Shown: positions 34,262 to 46,804, counted from the stretch's first letter. The stretch: DNA of 64,000 nt from Carposina sasakii (GCA_014607495.2 CP053154.1:8308001-8372000), one strand, 5' to 3'. Numbers and translations: made by a program. Notes: a model not told the origin generated them from the sequence alone.

Positions 34262-35189
34262 GGGGGGAAACCAGTTTAGACCGATCAAAAAATCGACTTT
34301 ATTTTTATTGCATAAATCGTTAGTATAACTCGTCAAGAATATGTGGTCAAAATTGTTTGACCTGGGGTAGAACTTTCTCGAACGTTTACGATATTTCGAC
34401 AGAGCGTCGAGCTTGGCTAGTTCAGCTCCGGCTTTCTTACCGAGTGTTGTCAAAATGTCAGCGTATCCGAAAGGTTCCCGTGAGTTTACCGAACGACGTG
34501 GTAGACCACGTAAGAGATCATTCCATGGTAATCAACACACCAGAGTGATAAATGTATATATGAATAAAATTAATAATTTTATATAATTAATAAAAAATAA
34601 TTACTGCCTCGAATCTTGTTTAGCTACATTTTATTTCAAACGCGTTTTTCTCGAAACGACTTTTTTTCCACTTGTGGGCATTCTAGCTTGAAAAGTTATT
34701 GACCAATCGTTCTGAAATTTGGTGTGAACATTCTTTATTCAATTCAAATCTAGATGAACCTAATTCTGGAATTATATGATTATTAAAAATATGTTTTTTT
34801 ATGCGAAAAAGGTGAAAAAATATGGTATAAAAACATAACATTGTCTTCAAACACCTCAAAAAAGTGCAATTTTCAATTTTTTTTTACACAATCAGGTTCA
34901 TATTCTTAGGAAATATGTTGTTAACGAAAAAAAAAAAATGTGATGATTACAGATGAAAATTGCTACCACAGGAATGCCCACCAGCAAAATACTCCGATGG
35001 TAATCGTCCATGGACAGCACGATCTAGCGACACTGTTTCCGGCGGAAATCGCTTGAAAAAATTCTCAAGTCTATTTCAAACCATGAATAAAATATTCTCA
35101 AATTCAAAAAAAATTCTGTTTATATTATCCATATGTAAAAAATTCACGAAAAACAACAAAATTTCGGCCTCCTAAACTGGTTTCCCCCC
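34262..35189. mobile_element. TTAA-flanked DNA transposon remnant with 18-bp TIRs
   Basis: Exact inverted ends GGGGGGAAACCAGTTTAG, each bordered by TTAA (34258-34261 and 35190-35193). The length is 928 bp. TTAA targets are used by piggyBac- and Kolobok-type transposases; the G-run end is unlike canonical piggyBac. In one plus-strand frame around 34460-34540 a basic RGRPRKRS stretch (AT-hook-like) suggests a transposase fragment. The rest of the frame is broken. Confidence 0.75.
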
Positions 35190-35253
35190 TTAAATGGGCA
35201 CAAATTATTCAGCTCTAATGTCACATAAGCTGCTTAAGAGTGCAGAATCAGAT

Positions 35254-35509
35254 ATTTAAGAGAGTTATAAGGGGTAACAGGTGTTGTAAGGGCTGAATAT
35301 CAACTGGTTAAGAGACCATGTTACTCTTTATTCAGCTGAATACCTAAGTAATGTATCACAACGGGCCTGTTGGTGGTAGAAGCAGAAATTTAAGAGAGTT
35401 ATAAGGGGTAACAGGTGTTGTAAGAGCTGAATATCAACTGGTTGAGAGACCATGTTACTCTTAATTCAGCTGAATACCTAAGTAATGTATCACAATGGGC
35501 CTGTTGGTG
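35254..35509 (+). repeat. Tandem duplication, period 144 bp
   Basis: About 112 bp from ATTTAAGAGAGTTATAAGG at 35254 recurs at 35398 with four or five substitutions, ending GGGCCTGTTGGTG in both. Non-coding, recent duplication. Confidence 0.8.
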
Positions 35510-35705
35510 ACGCGTGACTATAGAAAATAATATTTTTGTATATTCATTTTATTTATTATTAAAAAGTGACCGTAGTAACTTGTGACAACATAAACGTAAA
35601 CGCCATATTAATGGCGGTGTCGTTTCATAATATATTTATTGGTACCTAAGTAAACGGAAAGGTTTTCTTTATTAGTGCAAGAAAAATGTGTGGGAATGCA
35701 ATTTA

Positions 35706-36000
35706 CTGACATTATACAGGGTGTTTTTTTGTGGCCACCTTTAACGAAGGGTACGTATTCTATACATGAAATAAAGTAAGTTTATGCCAAAAAAATGCTG
35801 GGGGAAAAAAAAAAAAAAAATTAAATTTCTTGATCGTGCGAAATTTATAGTGTCTAGTGTTTATGTTAGTTTTTTTATAGACAGATATTAATTATTTTTC
35901 GTGAAAAATCCTGCTACACGCGTCTATGTGCATTTATGCAGAAAAACGCAGTCTATTTACTCAAATCAAATCAAATAGTTTATTTGTGATGCACAGGTTA
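35706..36000 (-). repeat. Dispersed repeat R2 fragment and LINE-type tail
   Basis: From ACAGGGTGTTTTTTTGTGGC to AAAAACGCAGTCTATTTACT the block matches the reverse complement of 61280-61350. It is followed by AAATCAAATCAAATAG, a short tandem tail common at LINE 3' ends. Confidence 0.55.
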
Positions 36001-36984
36001 TTACAGTTGTTAAATAAATACATAGCTCTTCTGTGATCCGCCTATTTGGCATACAAATTTTTTGAGAATGTCCAAATTAAATAAAAATTTATAATATAAT
36101 TGTTAAAGTTGCATGCAAAAATGTCAAATAATTAAATACCTACATAATAATAATCTGAGAATTAGATAAAAATATCACAATAGTCACATCAAGATAAATG
36201 GATAATTGTTACATATTATACGGTGTCAAAGAATGTCGTTTAAATATTAATGAATCGTATAATAACATTTTCCTATTTAAAATGATGACATAATTCCAAA
36301 GTTCAAACAAAGTCATATATAATAAATAGTGGCATTTGCATTTAATATCATTCGCCCTAGATTCCTGAAACATAACCGGCATTTCGTTAATAAACTAAGG
36401 GTATGATTTAAGCTGTCACCAATTGAAGTCGTTTTCTGTTTCCTTAATAATAGAGTTTGCCCCCAAAATAATAGATTTATCACCAAAATCTAGTCATCAA
36501 ACAATATAAAATCAGTTCCACGAAAAATCACCTAAAATCATGGAAATATAAGGTCTAGTACCAAATTAATATTTTTGAATGTATTTTAATAGGATTGTCC
36601 TAATAAGTATTGAAGCAAATTAATTAAAAGTGATCACCTATAAATCATATTTTTGTCGCTAGAAATCGTCTTGGACTTAAACATGTAACCTACTCGTAAC
36701 ACCGAAGAAATCGGCGGCGGCGATGGCCTCATTCTTCTAATCTATATCTAATCTGGCAAGATTCGGATCCGCCCAAACAGGTAACCATAAACAATTAGCT
36801 AAATTTGCAAGTATTTGGTGTCAGATCTATCATTTTGAGGACAAACCTATTATTTAAGTAACAAAACTATTATTGTGAGAACGACGTTTATATTCAATCA
36901 ATGCACTACAATTTCTTTGGTGATCCATTTTATTTTACAGATATATTAACATTAATTTGGTGATTCATACCTGGGAACACATTT

Positions 36985-39526
36985 TTTATGGTAATAATGA
37001 CAGTATTTTTATTATAAATAGTCACTCTACATCTAAATAACCTACGAACTAACATTATTTGCAATAGTAACTAAACCTACGTAAAAAAAAACTAGAGCTA
37101 CAAAATAAAATAAAATTTACAAATAGAAGACTCCTTGCAAGTCCTCCACCGCTGGCAATGTGCCCAAAAGGCTGGCAGCGTTGCCCAGCTGGATAGCGAG
37201 GCTTATTCGCTGACTGAAAAAATGAGCCAGCCCTCTGGTCATGAGATGCCTCGACCAACCTTTTCAAAATATCCTTAAAAGGTTGTGGGCTCCTGGACCT
37301 CATGACCACATGGTTTAAACCCTAAACGGCTCAAATAGTTAGTCACCACTGAGGTTTGCGTATTTGCGTCGTTTGAGGTTTTCAGCTGCATTGGCCGCAG
37401 AGCCACTTTTGATTGTTGTGCCTGGGAGATGGGACGCTGCTAAGGTCTCAACGCAGGTTGCGTCCCACACCAGAGAGCGCCCCATCTTCCAAGGCACGAG
37501 GGTCATGCCGTCGGGTCTCTTGCCATCGTCACGCACCAGGCCAACAGGTTCTAGTACTGATGGTGCCCCGGCGGTGGAAAGAGTGAAACACTGGAAATTT
37601 TACGGTCACCCAGTCACCCTAATCTGCGCGGTCATCCAGACTAATGTTTATTATGGAGGAAAGGGTGTTTTTTATTTTTGTATCTAAAATGGATAGGAGA
37701 TCTGGAAATTTCCAAAGCTGACAGCAGCGGAGTGTATACATGAATGACAGTGGCGAATGATGAAGTATGTCATGTAAGTGTTGATTTTAAAAAGGCGATC
37801 TGACACATCCGCGAAATTTTGAATTTTGTCTTCTACAAAAGACGGCGGCGATTCGTCCATGATGGGTGACCCTAATAGATGAAGCGAGCTTCTGTCGACT
37901 ATTGTTAAATTTGGGGCAAGCATGTTAAAATCCGAAATAATGGTGGAGCGAACTGGGTTTGAAGCAGGAACATACAGCTCACATTTGGCTGTATTGAGTT
38001 CTAGCCCAATAAGCTGCAGTTCCTGCCTCAGTAGTTTTAGGTCACTTAGGATAGTATTCGCTTCGCCTCCCAGGGTGCCATCATCGAGATACCACACGTT
38101 AATTTTAGATTTCATTTTTTCAATAATTGGATGGATAGCCAAACTAAAAATGGCCGGCCCCAAGGGGTCGCCCTGTTGGCAGCCTACGGCCGAAAGTAGT
38201 AAATTATTCTTGTAGAGCAGGTTCGTGGGTGCACTGTAGCACTGCCAAAGAAAATTATAAATAGACGGGGTTTTAAATTTTATTTGTTGACCAAGTGGGT
38301 GCCCCTATCAACGGTGTTAAAAGCGTTCTTTATATCCACCTTCAGCAGCACCCCGTCACCCTGGTCGCATAAGAAGGCGCGAAGTGAGTGTACAGCGGCC
38401 TCGCAGCCCCCCCTCGAGCCGAAGCCCAATTAAAATGTTGAAAATTAAAATGTTTGTGGTTGAAAATGTTTGGCTAGGTCATCGACGGCGCTCCTGCAGC
38501 ACATTTTGGCAACGCCTGATTCCGCCATCTCTTTTCCTCAGTGCGCACAGGTTTGCTCCGTATAGGGTTGTGACTACGTCGGCCCAAACTTTACCCGAGA
38601 GCGTTAGATTTGCCATGACCGTTAGCTCCTTCGTGAGGGCCTCGCCGGCCTCACCGGCCTCACCGCAGCCTCTAGAGATTAAATCTTTGAGGTGCTGAGG
38701 TGAGATACCATCTAAGCCGCCGGCGGAGCCTACTGGGAAGGAAAAAACGGCCTGGCGAATTGTGTCGGCGGAACGACGAGAGCCGCATCTGTTGGGTTGG
38801 GGCTGTCAGGGAGGTTAGGGGATGCTGCTGGAGAAGGATGTTTGTCCAGAAGACTTGTCAGGGTTTCAGGTGTATCGGGGGCAATAGCATCGCTCGAAAA
38901 AAGGAGGCTTGCGGCTCCTTTAATGTCACCTTCGCTCAATTTAGATTCAATAACTTTGGAGGTATTTATGGGTGCACGATGGGATTTTGCATTATATCTG
39001 GGAAGAGGGGTATCAGAAGAACAGTTTTCCTTAATGTGGGATGTGAGAGATGACTTATTATCTGAGTTTTTCTGCTGAACATGGAGGATGCGGAAGGCGA
39101 ATGTTAATAAATGTTCCCAGGCTTCCTTTGTGTTGTATGTGGTCGCCGCACGTATTTCTGATGACAATTTTTGTGCAACAGAAATACGTGCCTCTCGGGG
39201 AATTCTCTTTAAAACCGGAGTAGAATTTTTAAGGGTCGAAAGATATTTCCAAAAAGGTTGGTTTGCGTTTGGATTTGGCTGGTCCGAACTATTGATAGGT
39301 GCTGAGGGAGTTGCTGGAGTAGGTGTTACCTCTTTGACGTTTTTTCCAATGTGGATTTTGAGGCCTCTCAGACCTTTAAAAAAGCGAGGTTGGGAACATT
39401 TATCACACTGAATCCAATTTTCAACCGATGCTATTGGGACACTTTGCGCCGCTTTTTGCATTGCACTCCCTAGGTCAGGTATTAGTAGTTTATATATAAT
39501 ATATAATAATCACCAAATTAATGTTA
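36985..39526 (-). mobile_element. Non-LTR retrotransposon, R2/R4-like architecture, decayed
   Basis: Inserted into M1 copy 2 with a 31-bp target duplication: 36954-36984 equals 39527-39557 (starts AATTTGGTGATTCATACC). Reads on the minus strand. At the 5' junction (39511-39525) 15 bp are the reverse complement of neighbouring target DNA, a template-switch scar. The 3' end has only a short A stretch. The insert is 2.54 kb. Confidence 0.8.
37055..39461 (-). pseudogene. Zinc-finger / reverse transcriptase / restriction-like endonuclease polyprotein, broken
   Basis: Order on the minus strand: a C2H2-like finger (IQCDKCSQPRFF..LKIHIGK, second His position lost) in an open stretch at 39461-38730; decayed sequence; RT motif A (VDIKNAFNTVDR) near 38330, followed by an in-frame stop near 38281; motif B (GCQQGDPLGPAIFSLA) near 38170; the catalytic YLDD at 38080-38091; then a restriction-like endonuclease signature (RPDG..LVWDAT) within 37536-37339; and a C-terminal DQRAGSF block near 37230. 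Zn finger-RT-RLE in a single protein is the architecture of R2/R4/NeSL-type elements. Several stops and frameshifts separate the parts, so it is dead. Plus-strand frames over the same region are shadows. Confidence 0.7.
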
Positions 39527-39667
39527 AATTTGGTGATTCATACCTGGGAACACATTTGTTTATCTAAGAACGAAAATATTTCGTGGCGATAGATCTAATT
39601 ATTTGGTGATACAACTTGATGACAAATATAAATTTTGGTGACAGAAAATATAGTTCCCATTATTTTT

Positions 39668-42600
39668 CCCAGTGTGGTTTATACATACTTACCCTATTTA
39701 CTCACCTGTAAAGTTTTATCCTATAAGGCCGGCCAAGGGAGTAATTACCGCGGTATTGTGAGAAGTAGGTGGAAGGTACAAGTTCCGACGGAATAGTGTT
39801 CTATCCTCTCGTTTATCTTTCTTAAACAGCGGAATTGGCTTGGGATCTTGGGGATAATTACGTTGCCTTTTCGTTGCTAAATAAGGTGGGATACTTCACC
39901 ATTTTTTCTACTTTCTTTGATGAGAAAATGTGCTAATGACACTGGAGTAATTTGCAAAAAAACCCTGCGGAAATATCGACTGTTTCGTAACTCATAATAC
40001 GTAATTACATGTTTATAAAATTTGCCCCACGTCGGGCGCCAACACGGCTAAAATAATTATGGACGGGTATGCATGCAAAGCACGCTCGTATGAAAGATTA
40101 ACGACAACATCGGTATTAGCAGGGCCATATTCGACCGATGCACAAACCGCAACATCGAATATTAACGATCGAAGCTTTAGGTAGCGGTGTCTATGCCGAG
40201 ATTAGCGCGTAAGCTCTAATTGGCCCAGTTCGGGAGCCAGAGATCGCACACTAAATAGAGATTTGCTTGCGACTAATCCCCGTTGATCCGCTCAATCCGA
40301 TTGGGATACCTTTGCTAATATGGGTCAATGTTACTCAGGTGATGCTTATTCAAATGAGGCTAATAAATTGTCCCATGTTAACTTTTAATTTAGTTAGGTT
40401 ATATCTAATATTTTATTCTCAACCTGAGCTATTTTTTCTAAATTTAGGTACCTTTCCGCCGCCACCGGCTTTTATACCACTAACTTACCTGTAGTGAATC
40501 CCGAATTATCGAAAGTTTACCTCCTTGATTCCAAATAACTGTAGGTTCGATTTCTCCATACCTATAATAATAATTTATGTTAATTAATGCTCGTAATTTA
40601 TTAATAAATTAGGTAAGTGGCACAACTTCACTTGTACAAATATTAATATCACGTCTAAACTTACACTCAAACCTATTTCCACGAGGAAGCTAAATGTACA
40701 AAGATTACTCCGACAGCTCACGAACAATGAGCGATTACGCCCTATTGTTAGAACTTGGAGCCACCTCAAGAACTTCACCAGTGGGACAACTTAAGTAATA
40801 TTGTTTTAGTTCCGATACTAAATAGTGTGGGACCCTTGGCAGACACTTTTGGCAACTGCTCTGTGCATGATATATGTTAATGTCACGAAAGAGATTATTC
40901 CTTGGCACTGGTATGCGGAGCTTGGTCGAACAATTGTTTGCTTAGCTATTTTACATCCGAAAGAAATATGTATGGGTTATATGATATGCAATAACGAGAA
41001 GGAAATTTCGTCTTGAACATTTCTCATTCGACACTGAAATTAAGTGCAGAAGTGTATTCACGAGAGAGAATTGAAAACTTTATTGCAAATGTTTTTTTAT
41101 GTTCGTTCTGCTCACAAAATTCTTTTGTTACTGAATACCTAGTTTTAGTTTTTGACAGTTAGGTATTCCAAAGTAGGAATCTGGGACGGTATATTGTAGG
41201 TAAGTACATCATTTTCAGTCATGAAAGGCCTCCCTTTTGTGGGTACATAACAGAAACAAATAGCGTCTGTCTTAATAGGTAGGTAGGTACCAAGAACATC
41301 TAATGTAACTTTGTTTCATATCTTAAACTATTTAAAAATCGGTTTCTTTTTTAAATTTATTTCATTTAAAAGGAAACACAATAAGCCAGTACCATCCACT
41401 CAATATATACCTGTCGCAACAAATTCGTCTAAGTGCTACACTTAGAAAAAGAAAACTATTGTATAAAGTTCACGTCTGCCAGCGATTGAGTTCGAAAACT
41501 TTAAAGTGTGTTATTTCTTTTTCTTCTAACTTTGTCGTAGACGAACTGACTGTTTCATTGACTTGAATGCGTGCTTTTTTTACGAAGCATACGGAAATGA
41601 AATGAGAGGCGCCTTGGAAGTTTCGCCTCGAAGCTCGAGTCGCTTCTCGGCTGTGAAAACTTAGACAACATCAAGCCTGACTATATACCTTTTTACTGTA
41701 TTATCTTTATAAATATAATAAAAAAAATTTTTAAGTTAGGTACTAGAAAGAAAAACTAGTTATTTTACAGGTTTTAAATGAATATATAAATGTACCATGG
41801 ATCACTTAACTACAATATACATTATACTCGTACCTATGTAAATAGGTAATATCACCCCTGCTCAGGCATAACTATCTATAGGTACTCGTAGATAAAATAA
41901 TCGTAATGAAAAAAATTTCATTACTTGCATTTACACGACAAAAAGGAGGTACTTACCTACCAAAAGTCCCGCTGATGTTACAAAAGTAATATTTCAGAAT
42001 GAAGATCGACCGAATTTCAGACCATGAAAACTTTTCTTAATTTTGCGCTCTTTAGAAAGTTTCTTTCATTCGGCAATGGCAGCCGCAGCGTCATAAACCG
42101 AAACACAAAGGTTTTATGTTCCACATTAACTTAATGGAGCCGATCGGAGGAACCGGACAGTTGACTAAGGTTTATTAGTAATACATGTCGGCCGATGACT
42201 TAGGACCCGACTCGACCTATAATGCTTTTATTGGAGGAATCAGGTTAGTAAATAGTTTTCCTATTGGAAGTAAGTAGATGGGATAGATGGAACTGTTTCC
42301 TTTTGTTTTTAGGAAACAGTGTTTATCTAGAAAACATAACTTTTCACTTAACTAAAATAACCTTAGCTTAATTGATTAGTTTGAGCGTATTTTGTATGTC
42401 ACAATAGCATGTACCTATGTACCCAGTAATTGGACTTACAGCTTGAAATTATCCAAATCTGCTTTTCGAACGTATCGATTTCGTATGCCCACAAACGCAC
42501 CAGCAATTCAGCATGGCGTAGGTAGTTCGTACGTAGGTCCTGCGGCGCGACGTCGGACCGTGCGGCGGCACGCCCGTGAAATTGAATTAGCAACTCATTA

Positions 42601-42877
42601 GTGACGCCAATAAAACCCACTGTATGCATGCACCCTTCTGCCGGTTTATGCTATGCTGTGTTGCTAAATTTGTACAATTCCATAATCATTTATAGCTATG
42701 GTTACCAATTGAATGGTGTAGGTAAGAAAAGTTATTTAGACGTTGATGAGAATTTTCCTGGCTCTTCTCTATCTTATAAGTGGGAAACAGGAAAGAGAAA
42801 ATTTAAATTCAATAAATATTTTACTAAAATTTGTAGAAAGCATTTTAATCAGGCTATTCAGATGTTCGCATTTAAAT
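39668..42877. other. Intergenic, possible LTR remnant, no gene seen
   Basis: No host exon recognised. Contains the primer-binding-site-like motif at 40024 and small (TAGG)n-like runs near 41275. Confidence 0.35.
40024..40046 (-). other. Possible LTR-retrotransposon primer-binding site
   Basis: The minus strand reads TTGGCGCCCGACGTGGGGC, resembling the TGGCGCCC... tRNA-primer sites that follow the 5' LTR of Ty3/gypsy-like elements. The adjoining LTR would lie at 40045 to about 40260, where related ACATCGGTATT/ACATCGAATATT pieces repeat, but no second LTR or gag/pol frame is visible. Confidence 0.35.
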
Positions 42878-42886
42878 TTATATGTA

Positions 42887-43198
42887 ACTAGTGGACGCCC
42901 GCGACTCCGTCCGCATGGACTACAGAAAAAAAAAAAAATATCGAAATTATCCGGGATAAAAACATTTTCCCGGGATAAAAATAGCCTATATGTTAAGTGG
43001 GACCTGTCACAATATATTCCTGAAAACTGCATCGAAATCGGTTTAGCCGTTTCTGAGATTAGCGTGCACAAACACAAAGACAAACAGACAAAAATTCAAA
43101 AAATCATCGTTTTGGGTTCTATTGCGTTGATAAAGGTCTCCTATAATATTTTTTCTCAAATATCTTCCATGTACAGACAGCGATCCGTTACATTTTTA
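42887..43198 (+). mobile_element. LINE-tail-type retroposon
   Basis: Starts ACTAGTGGACGCCCGCGACT and contains GGGATAAAAATAGCCTATAT, TCGGTTTAGCCGTTTCTGAG and (CAAA)-like stretches. Flanked by TTATATGTA at 42878-42886 and 43199-43207. Typical lepidopteran RTE/CR1-like 3' fragment or SINE. Non-coding. Confidence 0.7.
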
Positions 43199-43207
43199 TT
43201 ATATGTA

Positions 43208-44392
43208 TAGATGACAAACAAATCCATTTTTCGGTCTAGAAGCGAAAGTTCGCAATGAAGCGATAAAGTGGTTAAAACCTGGCATCTGTCGGCCCCGGGG
43301 ACTATCGTTTAGTTAGACGTGCCTGTAATTCTCCCTCGGCCCCAGGGAACGCCTGTATCCTGTTCTGAGCTTGTACCGATGGATGAGGGACTGAAGTTTT
43401 CTCACTATTCACCGCTGTATTTTTGAAGCTGTAATCCTATTACAGTTATGTAGGTAACATGTTAGATGCCTTCGTGGAATAAATACTTTCTGCTGCATCC
43501 TTTCACTTTTGTACTAAAATAAAATTCTAGGTAAGTAAATCTAATTCCAGCATTTTCAGTAATCACATTAAAGACACGTTTATTTTTAATATTCTTGAGT
43601 TCAAATCGGTTCATCTCTCGTAAGGGCAATCAACGAATTCTCTTCAAAGGTTGAGAATGTGAGAGGTTAATTTTCTTAATGTACCTTGTTAAGGCTTCCA
43701 TTCCGCTTCGGAATAATTTAGGGCGACATTACCTAGAAAGACGAACGCATATCTGTGTTTAATGAACTTAAGTAATATGAATTTACCTGCCGTGAGGTAC
43801 TTACCTAAGGTTCCTCGTTAACTCATTTACTCACTGGTGTAGGTACTTCGTCGCACGAGTAACCAGGATCACGTATTTAGAAACACAATTTTTATATGAC
43901 ATAGACCGTGAATATTTCATGCATGTTTTTGATTGGTTGGTTGAGTTTTGATGTTATTTCATGGGTACGATGTTGTAGTTCCTATTAACTTAGACTACCT
44001 AACGGTATAGGTATTTGGAATTCCTTTAACATAAAATGGGTGATTTATCTTGACCAAAGGAAATTGAGTTCAGTTACGAACTTAGGCAGCTAAGAATTTT
44101 TACGTTTCTAGTTCTAAAATCAAGTTAGTATCAGGATCGTACCAAAGTTATCGAATTCCATATCTTATGACGACATTCCAAATTGTGATTGTTTGAAACT
44201 CTAAATAGTTTTTGGACTCGGAAATTTCAATGCGCTCATAGAACAGAGATGTACAAAAAATGGAGATGTTAATAATCACATAGGTACGCTGTTGTAGAAA
44301 ATATAAAAATATTATGAAGCATATCTTGCAGGGTAATAGGTATATTCTTTTGCGCGTATTCTCATAGAGGAACCAAGACAACCTTCGATACC
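43208..44392. other. Intergenic, nothing recognised
   Basis: No exon, RNA gene or bounded repeat recognised. Confidence 0.35.
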
Positions 44393-44396
44393 TATA

Positions 44397-44656
44397 CAAA
44401 ATGTAACAAAAAGGGTATGTTAAGCGAAAAGCTATGTAAATAGCCCACTGTAGACAACCTATCTACAAAATTTGAGACCCGAAATCACATGTTTATTTTT
44501 CCCGATAGTATGGAGAATTTTTAAATATCTCAGGAATTTTCATACAATCTGAAAAAATAAAAATGTGATTTCGAGTCTCAAATTTTTTAGATAGGTTCTC
44601 TATAGTGGGCTATTTACATAGCTTTTCGCTTAACATACCCTTTTTGTTACACCCTG
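44397..44656. mobile_element. Fold-back mariner-type MITE, 260 bp
   Basis: Two arms of about 120 bp (TGTAACAAAAAGGGTATGTT ... and its complement) are near-perfect inverted repeats around a short centre. TA flanks each end (44395-44396 and 44657-44658) and the intact end reads CAGGGTGTAACAAAAAGGG. Partial relatives lie at 11270 and in CCT2 intron 9 (about 26451-26510). Confidence 0.85.
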
Positions 44657-44660
44657 TATA

Positions 44661-46804
44661 CGAAAGCGGTTGTAGATATGTATGTATTGGTAAGTTGTAT
44701 GTTGTAGCGAATAGTACCTATACGCTTGTGATGACACTTCCAAAATGAGGTGAAAAAAAAAAATATCCAAGCACTTCCAGTAGGTAGTTCTCCTTGGTCT
44801 CTACGTTAACCTCTGTCGCGACTGCGTCCAAGTTAATGTAGCATGTAAACTTATGCCCAGCGTCGTGGTCATGCGCACTGCTTTCTGGCTTTAGTTCATG
44901 ATACGCAGCGTTAATCTACTGCACTATCCAGCAACTTTATTTCTATATAGCCTCATTATTATGTTTCTGTAATAGTCTGCTTGTACCTTTGTCTTATTAT
45001 ATTACCTACAAGGTTGATACCCATATCTTTATATTTTTGTCTGCCTATGTATTAATTGTTTGGCTTTGTGTGAATTTTCATTTCGAACTCGACCGAGTTC
45101 ACTTTATATAGCCAGCTAACCAATCATATTACGGCGTGATGACGTGATTGAAAAAAGTGACAACAACAGCACTACGTGTCTACGTGATTAGTAGACTAGG
45201 TACTTAACGTTCGAACCCGCCCTCTATGGCGGACCACACCTACGTTAAGAATTTTATTCTGTAACGTAGGAAATTTGTACTATACCTCTTTATAATAAAT
45301 AAATAAATAATAACTATTAAGCTTTGATTACTATAAAATACTTTAATTACTTACAAATATATCCACTTAAATTAACTAATTTGGGTGCAAACTATGTAAA
45401 TACGTTTAACACGTTTGTACGCCTGGTTGTAAAAACTTGGCGTTTATTTTTCATACGAGGAAAGCAAACATTCGAAACAACAAAATAATGGGCTCCTAGT
45501 TCCTCACACACATTACTGTTTTTCTTCGCCCTAGAGGTCCTACAGGTTAATTAATAGCTTCGTGAGAATGAGATCACCTGGTTAGTTATTAAGTTTTAAT
45601 TCTATTTATCATAAACAAATCTAATAAAATTTAGGGTCGATTTCTTTAATGTTAGATAGCATATCGGAAGGATTTTGATGCTGACTTTTAAAACTTGATC
45701 AACATAGAGATAGCCTTAACTTTATCCTTTAGATAGACTATCTATAACTATTGTAAAAATCTTATCCTACTTAATTTAATAGCAGACAAGTATTTGCGTA
45801 ATTTCTATCCAATATTTATGCAATGTAACTCACAATGACAGATGATACAAGCGATATCCCATAATAACAATCCAGCTTGAACGCTTTCAGATTACACCGG
45901 GGAGTCACTAACGTTACCTACGGGAGGAATAAAGTGAATTATTTAAAGCAGATGACAATATTTTAGGTAGAATAGCTTTATTTTTAAAATGAGCGCCATC
46001 ATAAATTCCCGCAGTGCAATAACATAGGGCGGTATGTGACCGGAATATAAAGTGTGTACATAGCATTAAAACTTTCTACTCTTATATATTTTAGTTTTGG
46101 ACAAGTATGATGTTATTATGGGATTTGGTGGTTTTCTTAGATTATTATTAAGTATCTGTGCTATTATCACAGGTATATCATATATTTCTGTATCAAAATC
46201 AATGAGGGATTTTTTGCCTAATTTTAGAAGGACTTTTGAGTTGTCAGAAAATTTCTCATAACATACTACTATAAAGTAGAGAGGACTAAGTTCGTGTGTT
46301 GATGGCATAGACAGGGATGTATGTATGTGCTACTAAAATTAATTTTAGCAATTTCACCGTCCAATGACTCCTGTTTCACGTTATTGGATTTTTATTAAAC
46401 GAAGTGCAGTTAATAAAATCTTTAAAACAATTTTCTATTAATGCTTTCATTGGAAAAGTTGATTATATACTGTGGAAAGATTTCTAAACCTATATACCTA
46501 CTATTCTGTGAACAAGCATAGTATTGAAAAGATAATCAAGCATACAGGGTGTGAATGACATCGTTATCAAATTAGAGTCGGCTAGCTAAGTAGGTAGGTA
46601 TTTTATGTAAATTGCACATAAGTATGTGGAAATCTTGAAATTTAAGTACTTATTCGTTTACTCTAAAAATTTTTTGTTTATAGGTTTTATGTAGGTAGTG
46701 GACTATTTATTTCTGTTGCTCACTCTATTAAGTATCTTCATATTATTATCTATTTGTAGATTTTAATGTTATTATAATTATATGTTAGTTAAATCAAAGT
46801 CTTG
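44661..46804. other. Intergenic, nothing firmly recognised
   Basis: No exon. Around 45650-45730 there are AGATAGCATATC and CTTTATCCTTTAGATAGACT stretches related to the 51748 MITE. The rest is unrecognised. Confidence 0.35.

Larger units (their letters stand above)
32113..36398. other. Segment bounded by inverted M1 copies, probably inverted relative to its original orientation
   Basis: 4.3 kb between the two M1 copies. The 9-bp flanks at its ends (AAAAATAAT at 32113 and ATAAACTAA at 36390) pair, after reversal, with the outer flanks of the opposite copies. It contains repeat R1, the TTAA element, a tandem duplication and a repeat R2 fragment. No host exon seen. Confidence 0.7.
36399..39658 (-). 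mobile_element. M1 copy 2 (inverted), split by an RLE-type retrotransposon
   Basis: Reverse complement of copy 1: 36399-36984 plus 39527-39658, interrupted by 36985-39526. Outer flanks are ATAAACTAA (36390-36398) and ATTATTTTT (39659-39667). They are the reverse complements of the left and right flanks of copy 1 respectively. Confidence 0.85.

Noticed and set aside
37364..39411. Several plus-strand open frames of 90-117 residues
   Set aside because: They are shadows of the minus-strand retrotransposon polyprotein, which has recognisable zinc-finger, RT and nuclease motifs.
42601..43210. 96- and 155-residue plus-strand frames
   Set aside because: The second runs through a LINE-tail retroposon known to be non-coding; neither shows a domain.
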